Source: Tubulanus polymorphus (Eukaryota > Nemertea > Palaeonemertea > Tubulaniformes > Tubulanidae). Taken from it: 64,000 bases of DNA. Below, piece after piece: positions 1 to 34,799 of this stretch. The notes beneath the pieces are model-generated. The model was not told the origin of the DNA. It saw only the letters and a list, made by a program, of their open reading frames with translations, and ran no database searches. The position numbers were made by a program, and so were the translations under genes. Numbering within the stretch: position 1 is the stretch's first letter; every line of letters begins with the position of its first letter. Location of the stretch: the NCBI RefSeq assembly GCF_964204645.1, contig NC_134030.1, positions 10,972,278 to 11,036,277 of the forward strand. Reading direction: 5' to 3'.

Positions 1-1615
1 TACTTCTTCTTGTCGGTCATTGATGCCGAAACGATTGGAAGACATTCCGCGTTTCAGCGATGTGCCCTTAATACGATGGTACCGCGGAATGGTATTACTT
101 CCTTCTACGATGATGACAAAAAAAATCTGACAACTATCAAACGTGAAGAAGTAAGTTAATTCTACTTCGAAATGAAATCCAGGTCAATAGTAATTAAACG
201 CGTACGACTTAATATCAAGGTATTAAACCGAACGAAGTACTCGTACCCACAGGTGGCTTTTTATATGTATATTTGCAGATCGTTTGATTAGATATCTTAG
301 TCTTTATGACTTAACGCGCTATAACAAACAGACACTCTCCGAAAATGAGTTGTGCAAATTTTCAAAGCTCACAGTCTTGCGAGATCCTATACAGAGAGAT
401 GATTTTTTGTGGATTATCACAAATTCGTTACATATACAGAATGAATTATTATCTGCCAAAGAAATCTTTTTTTTGTATATAGCGTACGTAGACCATTGAT
501 AATGCGTTACACTCGACATCCATTCGAATCTCTTTGGAAAAACTTTTTAAAACAACAAAATAAGTATCATAGATTTAGTTCATGCACATGTACGTATCGT
601 TACAACAAAACACGAGTTTAATTGACAATGTAGCTCGTGGTCCGATTCACAATATTGCTTGGTAACTGGGAGTCAGTAACCGGAAGTTATCGCGTGAAAC
701 GTCCAGTAACCGGTATGCATTCGATCGCGCTGTCTTGATAGAAGGATATCTATACTTTCGATTGCTGCGTTTGGACGTTTCCTCAAATTTTCCAGTATCT
801 GTGCCAGAAGAATATTCCGCCACCGCGAAGAGCACAATTTAAAAGTGCCATATAATCAGGTTTTGTCAAGCATTTGAAAATGTGAAATCTTGCATTGTCA
901 CCGAAGCGGACACTTCTTCGGGTTTTGAATCCCCGGTCGAATATTCAGTTTGTCTTGGCGACTCAATACTAAAGAGCGACGCTCTCAGTCCAAAGAACAG
1001 GTTTTCGGGAACTGAAGTAAGGTCATCGGCGCACAATACACGCGGCGCCAAAAATTCTTTATGGCGAAACTCAATGTGGAGCTTTACCCGCAGAAGTCAG
1101 TTGAATACTTTTTCAATTGAACTCGCGCACATAAATACATAAAACTATAAAATCCAGGTGCTTAAAGAGCTCTCGTGAGTGTATAGTGTACGTAGGTATA
1201 GTTTTCACGGAGAATCAACGTATGAATCAATGGTAGTACGGATATTCATGTGAAAGCAATGCTGGCATGAACCCAAAAGAACACATAAATGACAGCTGTC
1301 GCGATACGTGACGCGTTTGTAAAACGACACGCCTACATGGCTTTTTCGCATTATACTTGGAGAAGAAACGTTAAAAGCATATAGCTACCTTACAACTAAT
1401 AATATTCGCTATGCTATAGGGCTAAACACAAAACCGGCGCCATCTTCGGATTATCGTAACATGCCACAAGCAGGCAATGAGTCTTACACGACCGGAACAT
1501 GGTATTTGCGCATCGGGATTACCTTCAAAGTTACACGTGCAGATTCTGGTGGCAGTCTAATCGAGATATAGCGTTTATCGCGAACGACAATGTGACTTCC
1601 ATATGATCTGGAATC
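1..1615. other. Upstream region of the sclerostin-like gene, no gene seen
   Basis: Short spurious reading frames on both strands but none with splice sites, domains or recognisable homology. The 5' UTR and promoter of the sclerostin-like gene should lie here. No convincing TATA box or initiator could be assigned by eye. Confidence 0.5.
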
Positions 1616-15828
<14,213 letters not shown>

Positions 15829-17265
15829 ATGCCAGTTCGATTGGATAATTGATCAGTGAAATATAATATTGTGCTATATTTTTCTAAATAGGAACCATTT
15901 ATAGCGAATGCAACGAAAATGCTGTTTTGAATTCCACTGTGACGCACAAAAAGTCTCTTATTGTTTCTGAAAAAGAGGTCAACTGCCGAGTATATGAGAT
16001 CGGTGATATGCTATATTTACTCTCTCAGTCCGGGTGTCGCCATTTGCACTCGAAACAGCACGAAGCTGGACGGGTATCAAGCAGGGAAAGAAAAATATAC
16101 CAGTATCTTCAACGATATCTGAAAAAAAGTATACATACTAGATTATTATCATTATTATCAAAGACATGAAAAACGAATTTAACTAATGGATAAAAATTGA
16201 ATTCTAGCTATCTACAAGCTGGGTTGTGATTGTACAGAGATTTAGTCCATCCAGTGTATATAACTTTAAATAATGTTGTAATGTTTTCAATTCGGTTTTT
16301 AGCTATAGAGATTTCGCACAGATCGCCGGGCATTACGTATTACGTGCGCATACGTAACTTTTGTTGGCTGTTTCGACAACTCTACTTCTCGTTGCATTTA
16401 AAAATCTTATTAGATCTGATTATTACGTGTTATCTTGACAAAATGGTTTGCTAGCGTTCTCATAGTATGACAAACTTCGGTCATTACTGTGTACACCGAC
16501 GTCTTGTCCACGAAAAGTCGCCGCTTACGGAATATTTCTGCCCTTGTTCTAGCAGAACGTTGACATAAAGTAGCTATTTAGGCAGACTTTGCGGGTCCTT
16601 CCCGTTGTTATTTTTCGATTCTGTTTCGCGAGATTCGACGGCGTCTATAATGACGGGCGTTGGTGGACAAGATGGCGTGTATTTGACCGTAGGGTTTACC
16701 GTTGTAATATAAACAAGTAGTTTACTTAGAATCGCACAATATTCAACGTACAAACGAATCTTTTCGGACAATTATTCGGCTGGAAACTGCGCAGCACTGT
16801 CGTTTGTGTATTTTTTTCATATCCTCGAAACCGATGAAATACCAACTAAAATTGGCAACCGCAGGCTATGAAAATATTTCATAACCATTTCCATTGGACG
16901 AAAGCTTGATTTCGAAGGGAATCGAATTCCCAACTTTTGCGCGTGTCATCTGTTTTTCAGCGTTTCATTCTATTCTAACTGAAAAAAAGTAATGTGTAAA
17001 TGTACTTGATATAGCCTAAACAGATGGGAACAGGTTAGTCGAATTTCAAATGTGATGTGCCTTACTTAATTCCATCTTTATATTTTTGTGAAACGTCAAA
17101 AACTTTATAAATATATATGGTGTAAATCATGTTTGAAAATCTGTTTTGTGTAATGAAGTTATTTGTAAATAAATCGTGTACATACAGAGATATGGAGGAA
17201 CAGTGATTTCTCTACAAATGGAAATTACAATAAAATATGTATGAAATAAACTGAAATGTCATTTT
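15829..17265 (+). other. Probable 3' UTR of the sclerostin-like gene
   Basis: Non-coding sequence after the TGA at 15826-15828, becoming very AT-rich, with AATAAA at 17168-17173, 17229-17234 and 17245-17250. The end is inferred from this signal cluster. Degraded retroelement sequence begins shortly downstream. Confidence 0.6.
17168..17250 (+). promoter_or_regulatory. Polyadenylation signal cluster (3 x AATAAA)
   Basis: Three AATAAA hexamers within 83 bp on the coding strand, about 1.4 kb after the sclerostin-like stop codon and followed by T-rich sequence. Confidence 0.6.
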
Positions 17266-17299
17266 TGATTTATCATTTTCTTAAAGTTTCAGGTCTCCT

Positions 17300-18640
17300 T
17301 TTAAAATTCACCGATACGGCACGCCTAACCAAAAATAAAAATACGCTTCTGTACTTTGGGGTCGTCGCGTATGCCTGGTAAGAGAACCATGTTACCAAAG
17401 TAGGGTGAACGCCGCGAAGGCCTATTATTTTGCTGTTTATAACTTAGTGTATTTGTACCCCATCATCATTTAGCCTATCACATAGGCCTACTCAGGTACA
17501 CTGGACAAACTTGGCATTGACCGTGAAGTTCTGGAAGGTTTTTTGAGGCCCTCGGCCCTTATGCCACAACCGAAAATGTGTGATCACCCGGTAATTTGAT
17601 TGGAAATGAAGCAATTTGCTAAAAAAACCTTTTGCACCGGTTACCGTACGCGAAAGTGGAATTAAAACCCCTTGGGTTCTCTAAAATAAGACCGGTGATG
17701 GTGATCATAGGCTAGCTGAGAGAAACGACCGAACCACAAACAGTGTCATTCACACAGAAATTATTCCAAATTACGCAGGCTCTAAACCTAACTTTTGGAT
17801 TAGATATGTCGATGACATTCTGTGCTTAGTTTCCGATGATTTTGATCCTCTTTTATCAACTTCATTAATTCCCAATATCCATCTTCACTTTTGAATGGGA
17901 ACAAAATGACCAAATTCCGTTTTTAGATGTTCTAATTCGCAATAAATATTCTCATTTGATTTTCTCAGTCTACAGTAAACCAACCAACGCTGAGGCATAT
18001 CTTCTTTTCGTTTGCTGCTTAATCAATCAAAATTGGACTCGGCCTCTTTCTCCGTGCACTACGGATCTGCGATGAAACCTTCTCTTCGGCTGAATTAGAC
18101 CACATTTCCAACTCCAAATTGGCTTACCCCGATCACATTTTGAAAATCGCTATTTCTAAGGCTAAATGAACTTTCTTTAATTCTAAACCTAAAAATAAAG
18201 AACACATTTCAGAATTCATTGTAGTTCCGTATGTACGTTTTGGAACAGTTTCGCCACTCTTTCCCTTTATTGGATAAACAATCATTTTTACGTATGAAGA
18301 CAAAATTAGTAAGACTTAGGTAAAAAAAAAACCAATCAATCTAAACCTTTGGACTGCGGAGTTTACATTCGTTTCGGTTGTGACAAAATTTACTTCGGAG
18401 AAACTGATCGTGATTTAAAAACTCGAATTTCGGAACACAAAAACGATATTATCAATCAAAAACCGGCTAGTGGCGTAGCCAATTCTGGTTTGGAACACTG
18501 GTCATCGTTTTAATTTTGATAAAACCGAAGCTACAACGTAATTCGGGGAACAACGGCTACTAGTGTGCGACAAGTGTGCGGAAAGAATATTGGTCGCGGG
18601 AAATCGAAATTTTTCGTGAAGTCCGCTCTCCGGAATATAG
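17300..18640 (+). pseudogene. Penelope-like retroelement remnant (RT + GIY-YIG), inactivated
   Basis: Broken + strand frames carry WIRYVDDILC with the RT catalytic YVDD at 17805-17816, then FTFEWEQND, PFLDVLIRN (FLDV at 17920-17931) and VYSKPTNAEAYL. This order is typical of Penelope-like element RTs. About 500 bp on, CGVYIRFGCDK and IYFGETDRDLKTRISEHK (18355-18453) form a GIY-YIG endonuclease start, followed by KEYWSREIEIFRE near 18600. Many stops and frameshifts separate the blocks, so the element is dead. Domain order (RT then GIY-YIG on the same strand) separates it from LINEs. The left boundary is uncertain. Confidence 0.85.
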
Positions 18641-18909
18641 GGCTATAGCATAAAGTCCGTAACCACATTTTTGTCTTATCCTAGACGGCAGGTCGGTCGG
18701 TCGGTTTGATTTCGCGAAGGACGCAATTCGCATTATATTTAGCGATAGCATATTTATGATATTCAAGATAGGTAGGCGCTTTTATAGGCCCCTTATACAC
18801 ACGTCCCGATAGAGGATTAGCTTTGGAGTCTAACCGCAGTGGCTTATCACAGTAGGCCTGGCTTGGGTTTCAAATCAAAGATAAGCGCCAATGCCAATGG
18901 CAAACGAAG

Positions 18910-19455
18910 TTTAATATGTCTATTTATTAATTGATGAGACCTGTTTTTCTGGGATATTTTGCTTACTTTTTGGGGTACATACCTCATTTATGTCTTAACA
19001 GAATGCCAAAAATCGCGGACAACAACTGAATATCTGATATATTTACAGTTCTGTACCAATTAGATGGATTGGCAAAAAGACTCCTTAAGTCCAGTTTAAT
19101 GAGAGAGAAAATCCTCCATTTTGTCAAATTTCTTGGATTTGAACATTGTTACCATGCCTACGCCACCCTGATTTAGTTGTTGAGACCCCACAAGAAAAAT
19201 AACTTCATTTCGTAGGCATGGTGACGATGTTAAAATTCAAGAAATTTCACAAAATGGAGGATTTTCTCTCTCATTCAATCTGACTTAAGGAGTCTTTTTG
19301 CCAATCCATCTAATTGGTACAGAACTGGAAATATATCGGATATTCAGTTGTTGTCCGCGACTTTTGGCATTCTGTTAAGACATAAATGAGGTATGTACCC
19401 CAAAAAGTAAGCAAAATATCCAAGAAAAACAGGTCTCATCAATTAATAAATAGAC
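18910..19455. mobile_element. Long foldback palindrome (about 250-bp arms)
   Basis: Arms 18910-19162 and 19211-19455 are inverted copies with scattered mismatches, separated by a 48-bp spacer. Matching landmarks include ACCTCATTTATGTCTTAACA with its complement and the arm tips next to the spacer, CATGCCTACG and CGTAGGCATG. No ORF. Consistent with a foldback transposon or an inverted duplication of a MITE; no target duplication was identified. Confidence 0.85.
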
Positions 19456-20445
19456 ATTAGTTTACTCGGCATACGCTCCCTTGGGCCTTAGTGCTGAAAA
19501 TGCTCGGCAGATGCTTGGAAATCCTAATCATTAGCATAACAAAATAATGTAGGTGGCGCCACGTGACGTTTTTCAGCATTACGCAAGTGTATGCTACGTA
19601 AACAATCGCTGATAGATGAAAACACAAACAAATTAATACCAATTCATTACTTATTTCTGAATGCAAATTCCTTACTGGACGAATTGATAGATAGTATTCG
19701 CAGATCAATTGATTATTAACAACATTACGGACCAAAACGTTGCACGTAGAGGAGGTGTGACAGACAGTAGATAGATCATACACGGATGTCCGCTCAGTTG
19801 GTCCGATGATTCTACTGAACGAGACGTACAACTAAATCACACACAGACGACTGAATCTTACGTGGATGACCCCTCTGTTGAACATCTGACAACCATCATC
19901 CTAAACGGGCGGCGTGCTCCATCTTGTCACGTGCCAAACCACACACAAAACATGATGAAATTTAAATAAATCGTTCACCCGTAAGGTTGCCTCACATGTT
20001 AGGTGCCATTGTTTTGATTAGGGTCCTTCCAACTAAATAAAATCAACAACGTGGGATCTTCATGAATACCTCCAGGCGACTTGATTCAACTATTCGATGC
20101 GTCGACGACGTCCCAAGCGGAAGCACCATTTTCAACATAACCCCAGACCCCACTAGCGGCGTTATCTTACAATGTACAATTAGACTGGGCCCACTACAAA
20201 TTACCAAAGGCAGGTGATATTTTTTGCTGGCGCAGTATTATTCTAGTCGACACTATTTTGCTGATAACCCATTTTGATTAGTTAAACTAATGTGCGTTAA
20301 TTAGAAAATTTTAGGGTTCAGCCGAGGTAGAGAAAATATACGGGCCAGCACAGCATATTGCTAGTGCAGCGTCTTCCCACTAGACTGAGGCTTGTTGTGA
20401 ACTCCATCGAATGATATAGCACTTACCCTAGCCGTAGCGCTAAAA
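19456..20445. other. Gene-free stretch
   Basis: A minus-strand open frame of 124 codons (19457-19831) has no recognisable domain and overlaps the foldback end, so I do not call it a gene. Nothing else supported. The 5' UTR exon(s) and promoter of GPS2 may lie between here and 21.87 kb. Confidence 0.4.
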
Positions 20446-20450
20446 CTAAC

Positions 20451-20526
20451 CCAAACCCTCAAGACCCTAACCTTAAACCTAATATGATATATTAAGTTTA
20501 AGGTTAGGGTCTAGAGGGTTAGGTTT
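20451..20526. repeat. Telomere-like hairpin (CCCTAA / TTAGGG)
   Basis: A left arm with AACCCTCAAGACCCTAACC pairs with a right arm carrying GGTTAGGGTCTAGAGGGTT across a very short AT loop. The motif resembles the metazoan telomere hexamer TTAGGG but is not a regular hexamer array. Probably a small palindromic repeat rather than a true interstitial telomere. Confidence 0.6.
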
Positions 20527-21305
20527 AATTACATTATAATATTATTATTTGCAGTTTATCTTATGTAGAAGGTGGCAAAATAGTGATAACTGGAATAATG
20601 CTGCGTTGGCATAATGCTTACTACTACAAATTGAGAAAATATATTCAAACAAAGAATAGTGGCCTATGTGAGCAGAGAACATTTTAGGATGCCTTGATGT
20701 GGCTTATTTCCAAAGAAAAATGAAAGAGCTGATATGCTTTCCGGATGTTAATCTCCATCTACATGTATAAGCCTATTATAGATAGCTGGATAGCTTATTA
20801 ACTGAACTTAATGGAAAACGCGTTGTATATTCCCGCGGTGACATCACAGAAAATCCCAGCAAGTTCTAGCGCTATATGCGATTAAAATGTTCAGCCTGCC
20901 ATGCGCATCACAAATATTTAAGACCATAGAATAACCATAGCTTATGACACACAATGTATGGGGATGTGAGACGCTATGAAAGGCCTGGGTGATCGAAATG
21001 AGAATGTCAATTCTTGTGTGTCAAAATGTTAGTTCCCTCTTCTATGTGGTACCTGGGATACTAGGTCAAATCTTTGATTTGAACCCCCAAATATCGTGAT
21101 ATGCCCAGTTTGTTTGAAAGGACTTTGGGTGCCACAACTCATTCAGATTAGGTATAGTATACTTCAACTTGGGTTGCAACATTTTTTCAGTCAGGTGGCC
21201 CAGCTCAATTCAGTTTTGGTAGGTCTAGTTAGTAAGTAAAAACATAGGCAAAACAGTGCAGATCCATCCATTCCTCTTGTGAATGACCCAAATATATTGA
21301 ATTAA

Positions 21306-21557
21306 CCCTTTCAGTGCTGACTTATTGATACCCTATAGTGCTGGAGAAAATTCCACCCTAGTGTCTTGAATAATTGGAATACCACCGTAGTGCGTCTACA
21401 CCGCGGCGCGGTGTATTGTTAGTTACTAGTATTTCACTGTTTGACTGTTGCTACCATTTTTCAAGAGAGAGATAATTACTGATTACATCAATACACCACA
21501 GTGCGTTGTATTAACAAAATATATCACTGATTTATAGCCTACACCGCACTGAAAGGG
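21306..21557. mobile_element. piggyBac-like MITE, copy 2, with intact TTAA duplication
   Basis: TTAA at 21302-21305 and 21558-21561 flank CCCTTTCAGTGC...GCACTGAAAGGG exactly. The interior is homologous to the copy at 7081-7368 (shared ACCCTATAGTGCTGGAGA, CTACACCGC and TATCACTGATTTATA segments). It cannot encode a transposase, so mobilisation would depend on an autonomous relative elsewhere. Confidence 0.9.
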
Positions 21558-21890
21558 TTAAAGATTATATTTATTATTAAATCAGAACATCTTGAGAAAT
21601 TCAGGAGACCATATCAATAATTATTTTCAAAGAATATTAAAAAGGCCTTAGGCCTTAACTCCTGTGTTAGTGTCACTATCCTTGTAGGCTGGGCCAAAAA
21701 GAAGAAATTTTCAATTTTCATGCATCATAGTCTGAGCAAAGTACATTGCCTGGGGTCTACATGTTTGCCTAGGCCGAGGTTTTAAGCACTCCATCTCAAG
21801 ACTGACAATTTATAACTGCCGGTAATTGTTACTGTGTTATCTATTACCAAAGTTTTTGCCTAACTTTTCCAGCTGTTTCATTAACAAACA

Positions 21891-30075
<8,185 letters not shown>

Positions 30076-30840
30076 ACCTTGACATCTTTGTACGTCTCGT
30101 GTCGTAGGTATATAAGTCACTGTGTCGATATTAGAGGACGGTCATCGGAGACGATGAAAAGGGTCGTGAATCAGTTATGCTATGGGATGTGCCCACGCGA
30201 TAGCAGTAGCAAATGCTATTTAACGTATTAAACCACGGCAAACTGGGACCGGCGAAATAGTGAATTTTTGTGAAGAAAATGAAAGTGTAGTGAAACATAG
30301 AGGCGACAGTCAAAAAGAGAAAATACTTTCATATCAACGTACAGTCGAACCTATCTAGTATGATTTGGCTTACAGCAAAAACCTCAGTAATACGATGAAT
30401 TTAAGAATCCTTCAAAGCATTTTCGTATAAAAATGTTTGCTATGTTCATACGAAACTCCAGTACGATTTAGAATTTACAAGCTCCCATTCATCTCTATAG
30501 TAAATAAAAACGCTTTGTACCTTGATGGTCCATACTTTTTTTTATTGTAATAGAAGTTTTATTACGAAAAGATAAATTTGACTGGAATACATAACACAAT
30601 ATCGAGGTCCAAGGAGGGCATTATAAGTATTGATAATAAGTACATCAATATAGTGAAAGCTGATATTTCATTTATGAGAAAACAACCATAATGAGTTCCC
30701 ACTTATGAAAGTTGAACTCGTCCGGATGATTTATGCATCGTCTTAGCTATCTTGTATATGTTATGGCACTGCCCACATGTGCAATAAATACCTCTATGGG
30801 GTGTCTGTTAATATGTTAAGGTAGTTATGGAATTGTTTTA
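30076..30840 (+). other. Probable GPS2 3' UTR
   Basis: Non-coding after the TAA. AATAAA occurs at 30503-30508 and 30783-30788. Another AATAAA at 32957-32962, followed by GT-rich sequence, lies beyond the dispersed repeat and could be used by longer transcripts. At about 30343-30480 there is a CAGTCGAACCTATCTAG segment resembling one end of the CAGTGGAACCTCG element family found at 50762 and 52028. Confidence 0.5.
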
Positions 30841-32030
30841 AGCCCACTTGGAACTAGTCCCAGCGGGGTATTGCATTCACTTTTCGTCCGTCCGTCCGTA
30901 GACGGAATCCAGTTATTTTGGGAAGTTTTGAAGACGCTTCAAGGTAATGTCTTGATATTTGGGTTACACAAGTATCTACCCTAGACACATCTTCAGCCCA
31001 AAAAATGGCCCTGTCGGAATCAAGATGGCTGACTGGCAGCCATTGTTGTTCGCCGAAATCAGCATTTTTTACACGTTTTTGAACTTTTTGAGGGAATTTT
31101 TGATCAATTACCTTGATCTTTCGTATATATTTGAATCCCCCAAGGGCCCATCAGCATAAGAAAAATTGGGTCGATCGGACTCAAGATGGCTGAGTTCTGT
31201 AGCTTCCTACTGGTTTGCCATTTCTCATTGCAATTTGTGATGGGTATTCTTTGGAAAGGGATGTTTTATACCTGAGACAGGTATTTTTGATAGCCAATTA
31301 TGCACAATTGGCAGCCATCTTGGTGTCATCAGTACTCATTCATAGGTGGGAAAAAGTTTTATACATTATATTGATACCTAAGTATATTGTGTTACCGCAA
31401 TGTATTGGAAAGTTGTAGCTCATAACGTGTTCTATGATTTTGGTTAGTTTCAAGGTCATTGCTTTTTGTATATGGCCAGCAGAGGGCATTGAATAATACA
31501 ATTACTTAGTATTTCTAAATTATATTTGTACCTATGCATATTTTGTTACCTTAATCAATTGCAAAGTTTTAGCTCATGACATCGTCTATGATTGCGGTGA
31601 GTTTCAAGGACATTAGTTATTCTATATGGTCACCAGGGGGCGTTGAATAGTAGAATAACTTAGTATTTCCTTATAAGATTGGTACCTAGGGATATTTTGT
31701 TACCATGATCAGCTGCAAATTTGTAGTTCATGACATGTTCTATGATTGTGGTGAGTTTCAAGGTCATTGGGTTTTGCATATGGTCACCAGGGGGCGTTGA
31801 ATAGTAGAATAAGTTTGTATTTCCATATTAAATTGGTAATGAGGCATATTTTGTTATCACAATCAATTACAAAATCATAGCTGCTGACATATTCTATGAT
31901 TGTAGTGAGTTTCAAGGTCATTGGTTTTTGTATATGGTCACCAGGGGGCGTTGAATATTGAAATTGTTGGATTGTTGACCATTTGAAACCACTTCCCAAG
32001 TAGGCATGGTGTCCCTGGACCCCTAGTTAT
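30841..32030. mobile_element. Dispersed repeat with AGCCCACTTGGGA-type ends, copy 2
   Basis: Closely related along its whole length to 23125-24415, in the same orientation. The interior is the same: a CGTCCGTCCGTAGACGGAATCC start, GGGTCGATCGGACTCAAGATGG, about four tandem units with GGTCACCAGGGGGCGTTGAATA, and the end CCCAAGTAGGCATGGTGTCC. No transposase-like ORF. Its open frames are short and not conserved between copies. Confidence 0.85.
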
Positions 32031-33040
32031 CAAATGTTTACCACGAAAATCGGTTAGGCCAGACCAAAAAAATCCTGTTTCTCTGGCGAGCAATTGACAA
32101 AGTGGGTCAAATAAATGAGGGTATTCTTCTGACAGCGGGTAGGTCGATGTAAATAATTTTTTTACTGGACCAAAATTAAAATTAAAATTATAGATTACAT
32201 GTAGCAGCTAGGAGACCACAATGATAAAATGAAGTTGAGGTTTTTGTTCAATAAACTAAAAATAGAACATTTTGAAGATATTTCACACTTGGAAATTCTT
32301 GAATAGACCTATATGTTTTATATGGAATTCCTGGAATTTTACAATCCAAGGTCGCCATCAACGTCTGATTGAGCACAGCTGTACCATTATAGAATCATAT
32401 TGTTAAATCCGATGTAATTAAATGTTTAATTATGACGTCGGTCTTGGTGCCGACATCACAATTTGGTTGAAAAAATGATATTTACGAGAATGGAAAGTTG
32501 TAGTCAGTCGGTCAAATATATATTTTGGAAAAAAGTTATGTCATCCAAAATTTTGAAATAGGGTGATAGGCAAATTTATTTCGAAAATGATTATTCTAAA
32601 TGACGAAGTATCAGGTCAGTGGGGCCCGAGAAACAGGGTTTTCTTTCGTTCTGTTGTACGATGATTTATCATTTTCCTGCGTACATTGTACTAACGACGT
32701 TTGACTGTATAGCCCTCTAGAATGTCGAGGATGTATTTAAATTTTTTATAGGTGCGTATTCCCATGTCAACCCGTTGAATCCGGTGTATTTTTTTTTTAG
32801 TTTGTCTTATCGGAAACATGAACAAGTTGTTACCCATTATTACATGTATATTGTATACGAATTGTATTGTTTTACTGCCTGGCTGACTTCCCATTTCCAG
32901 CAGTAGTTCACTTTTAGTAGTTTAATCCAGTCGTCGTAGTTTGTATATTGTTGCCAAATAAAATTTAATCCTTTTGTGTGTTATAACACAAATAACGTCT
33001 ATGGTATTTCATTATGTTGGTGTTGAGTAGTCGACAGATG
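32031..33040. other. Gene-free AT-rich stretch downstream of GPS2
   Basis: No coding frame, RNA gene or clear repeat structure. The AATAAA at 32957 followed by TTTTGTGTGTTATAAC is the best polyadenylation-like site in the interval. Confidence 0.4.
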
Positions 33041-34797
33041 GTCAGGGTCATGCTTCGAGGAATACAGGGGTCGTCATCGTCCACTTGCTTCCAACTGCCA
33101 GGTTAAAGCTCTGCCGGGAAACCCTCAACCTCGATCAGGATACATTTCTCTGTGCCCAACGTATACGACACGATTTGTTAGCTTCATTGGAAGTGGAAAT
33201 TGTCGCAAACTCTATCGATTCGAGGGTAATGTTATAATCATGGGTGATTTCAACGCCCGTACAGCAAACAAATCGGACCTTAATTATGACAAAATTGATG
33301 ATGACTGAATCGATAATCCAGAAGCCAATAGAGACCTGGTATTATTTCTAGGTAGTAGCTAACAATTTTCTATTCCTAGATCTTCATTGTCAACCCGGAG
33401 ACTGTTCTGTCTGTGCCTCCCAAACTACCAGGCAAGCCAGAAGCAATCCTTGTTGTCGCGCATTAATATCGCATTATTTTCGACGTAAATCGGACTTGAC
33501 CGATAATTGTTCTAATGCTCATGGTAACGATTTATTAGATTTATGTAAAAGTACTGAACTGTTCTAATGTACTAAACGGTCGTGCTTTCAAAGATAAGAA
33601 TATTTGTAAACCTTCGTGTTTACAAGTAAGAAGAAATAGTGTGGTCGATTACTGTTTAATGAACCATGCAGCGTGAGGTATAATTGATGATTTCTAAATC
33701 TCTGCCCGTAAATATTTCTCTGATCATTCTCCTTTTTAACAATAGCGGTAAAGAGAAACGAAAATTTACCTAGACCGGGACGATTACCAAGTCAACCGTA
33801 TATAAAAGCCACTGAAGCCGCTGTGCATGGAACGCTCAAATCGAAAATAACTTTATTAGAAAAGTGGGCAGCCCTGATTTCAATGAACAGCTGACCTCGT
33901 CTATTGATATACTAATACATAACTTATCTCCCAATGTAAATGACGTCAAAATACTATCATCAATAGCCTGACGTAATTGCTGTTATTAAGCTGTGAAGCA
34001 AATCGAAAACTCGTCTATAGACGGCGGCGTGTTCGTCGCCACTGGTTTGATAGAGAGTGTGCCCGAGCACGCAATAAATTTAGCAAGGGAAATCGTCTCT
34101 ATCATCGATTTCCCAACGATGATAATTTATATGACGTTCAGACTAAAAGAAAGGAGTATAGGCACATGATTTCTGAATAAAAATTAAGACCGGAAAAAAA
34201 GATAGTCAGAAAATTAAGCAACGCTCTTTTCAGGAATGACTCGAAGACATTCTGGAAAATTCTCAAATCCACTCAGAATCCGAACTCTACTGAAAACTAC
34301 TGTGAAAATCCTACACTAGGTGAATTTGAACGTTTCTTTTGTTATCTCAGTCAGGCAACCGCGGATGAAAATATAAACCAAAATCTATTAGTAAATGACC
34401 TAGACATAACCAATTCGCAAAATGAACACGATTGGGAGTAAATGATGCATATCACCAATCCACAAAAAAAGGTTCAATAAATAACCCAAGTCATTATCGC
34501 GGAATAACTGTTCTCAGCTGTTTTGGAAGGATCTTCTTTTTGGATGTATCATTATAAACACCTGTATCATTCACTGGACTGAAACATTTCAATGTATAAA
34601 TAATTCCCAAGCTGGCTTCAGGCCTGACAATGGCACAATCCAACAAAGTTTCGTACTGTCATCTGTAAAGAATAAGGTAGAAAATGCATGCCGGGGTTCT
34701 GTTGATTTTTCTAGGGCTTTTGACCACTTTAATCACGATATGCTGTGGAAGAAATTAATTGAAGCTGGTATCACTGGAAAAGTCTATGTATGCAAAC
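33041..34797 (+). pseudogene. Non-LTR (LINE) retrotransposon remnant with EN and RT motifs
   Basis: Broken + strand frames in LINE order. An endonuclease motif IIMGDFNAR (GDFNAR at 33243-33260) comes first, then the EN-RT linker with RRHWFDRECARARNKF at 33977-34180. RT blocks follow: NPSHYRGITVLSCFGRIF (about 34490-34545), QAGFRPDNGTIQQ (34609-34647) and the catalytic block-A motif DFSRAFDHF (34704-34730). Multiple stops and frameshifts, the missing second catalytic motif and the abrupt end at about 34797 make it non-functional. Clade (CR1, Jockey or similar) cannot be fixed by eye. Confidence 0.85.
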
Positions 34798-34799
34798 AA

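Noticed and set aside
19457-19831. 124-codon minus-strand frame
   Set aside because: It overlaps the foldback arm, has no recognisable domain and shows no splice or promoter context.
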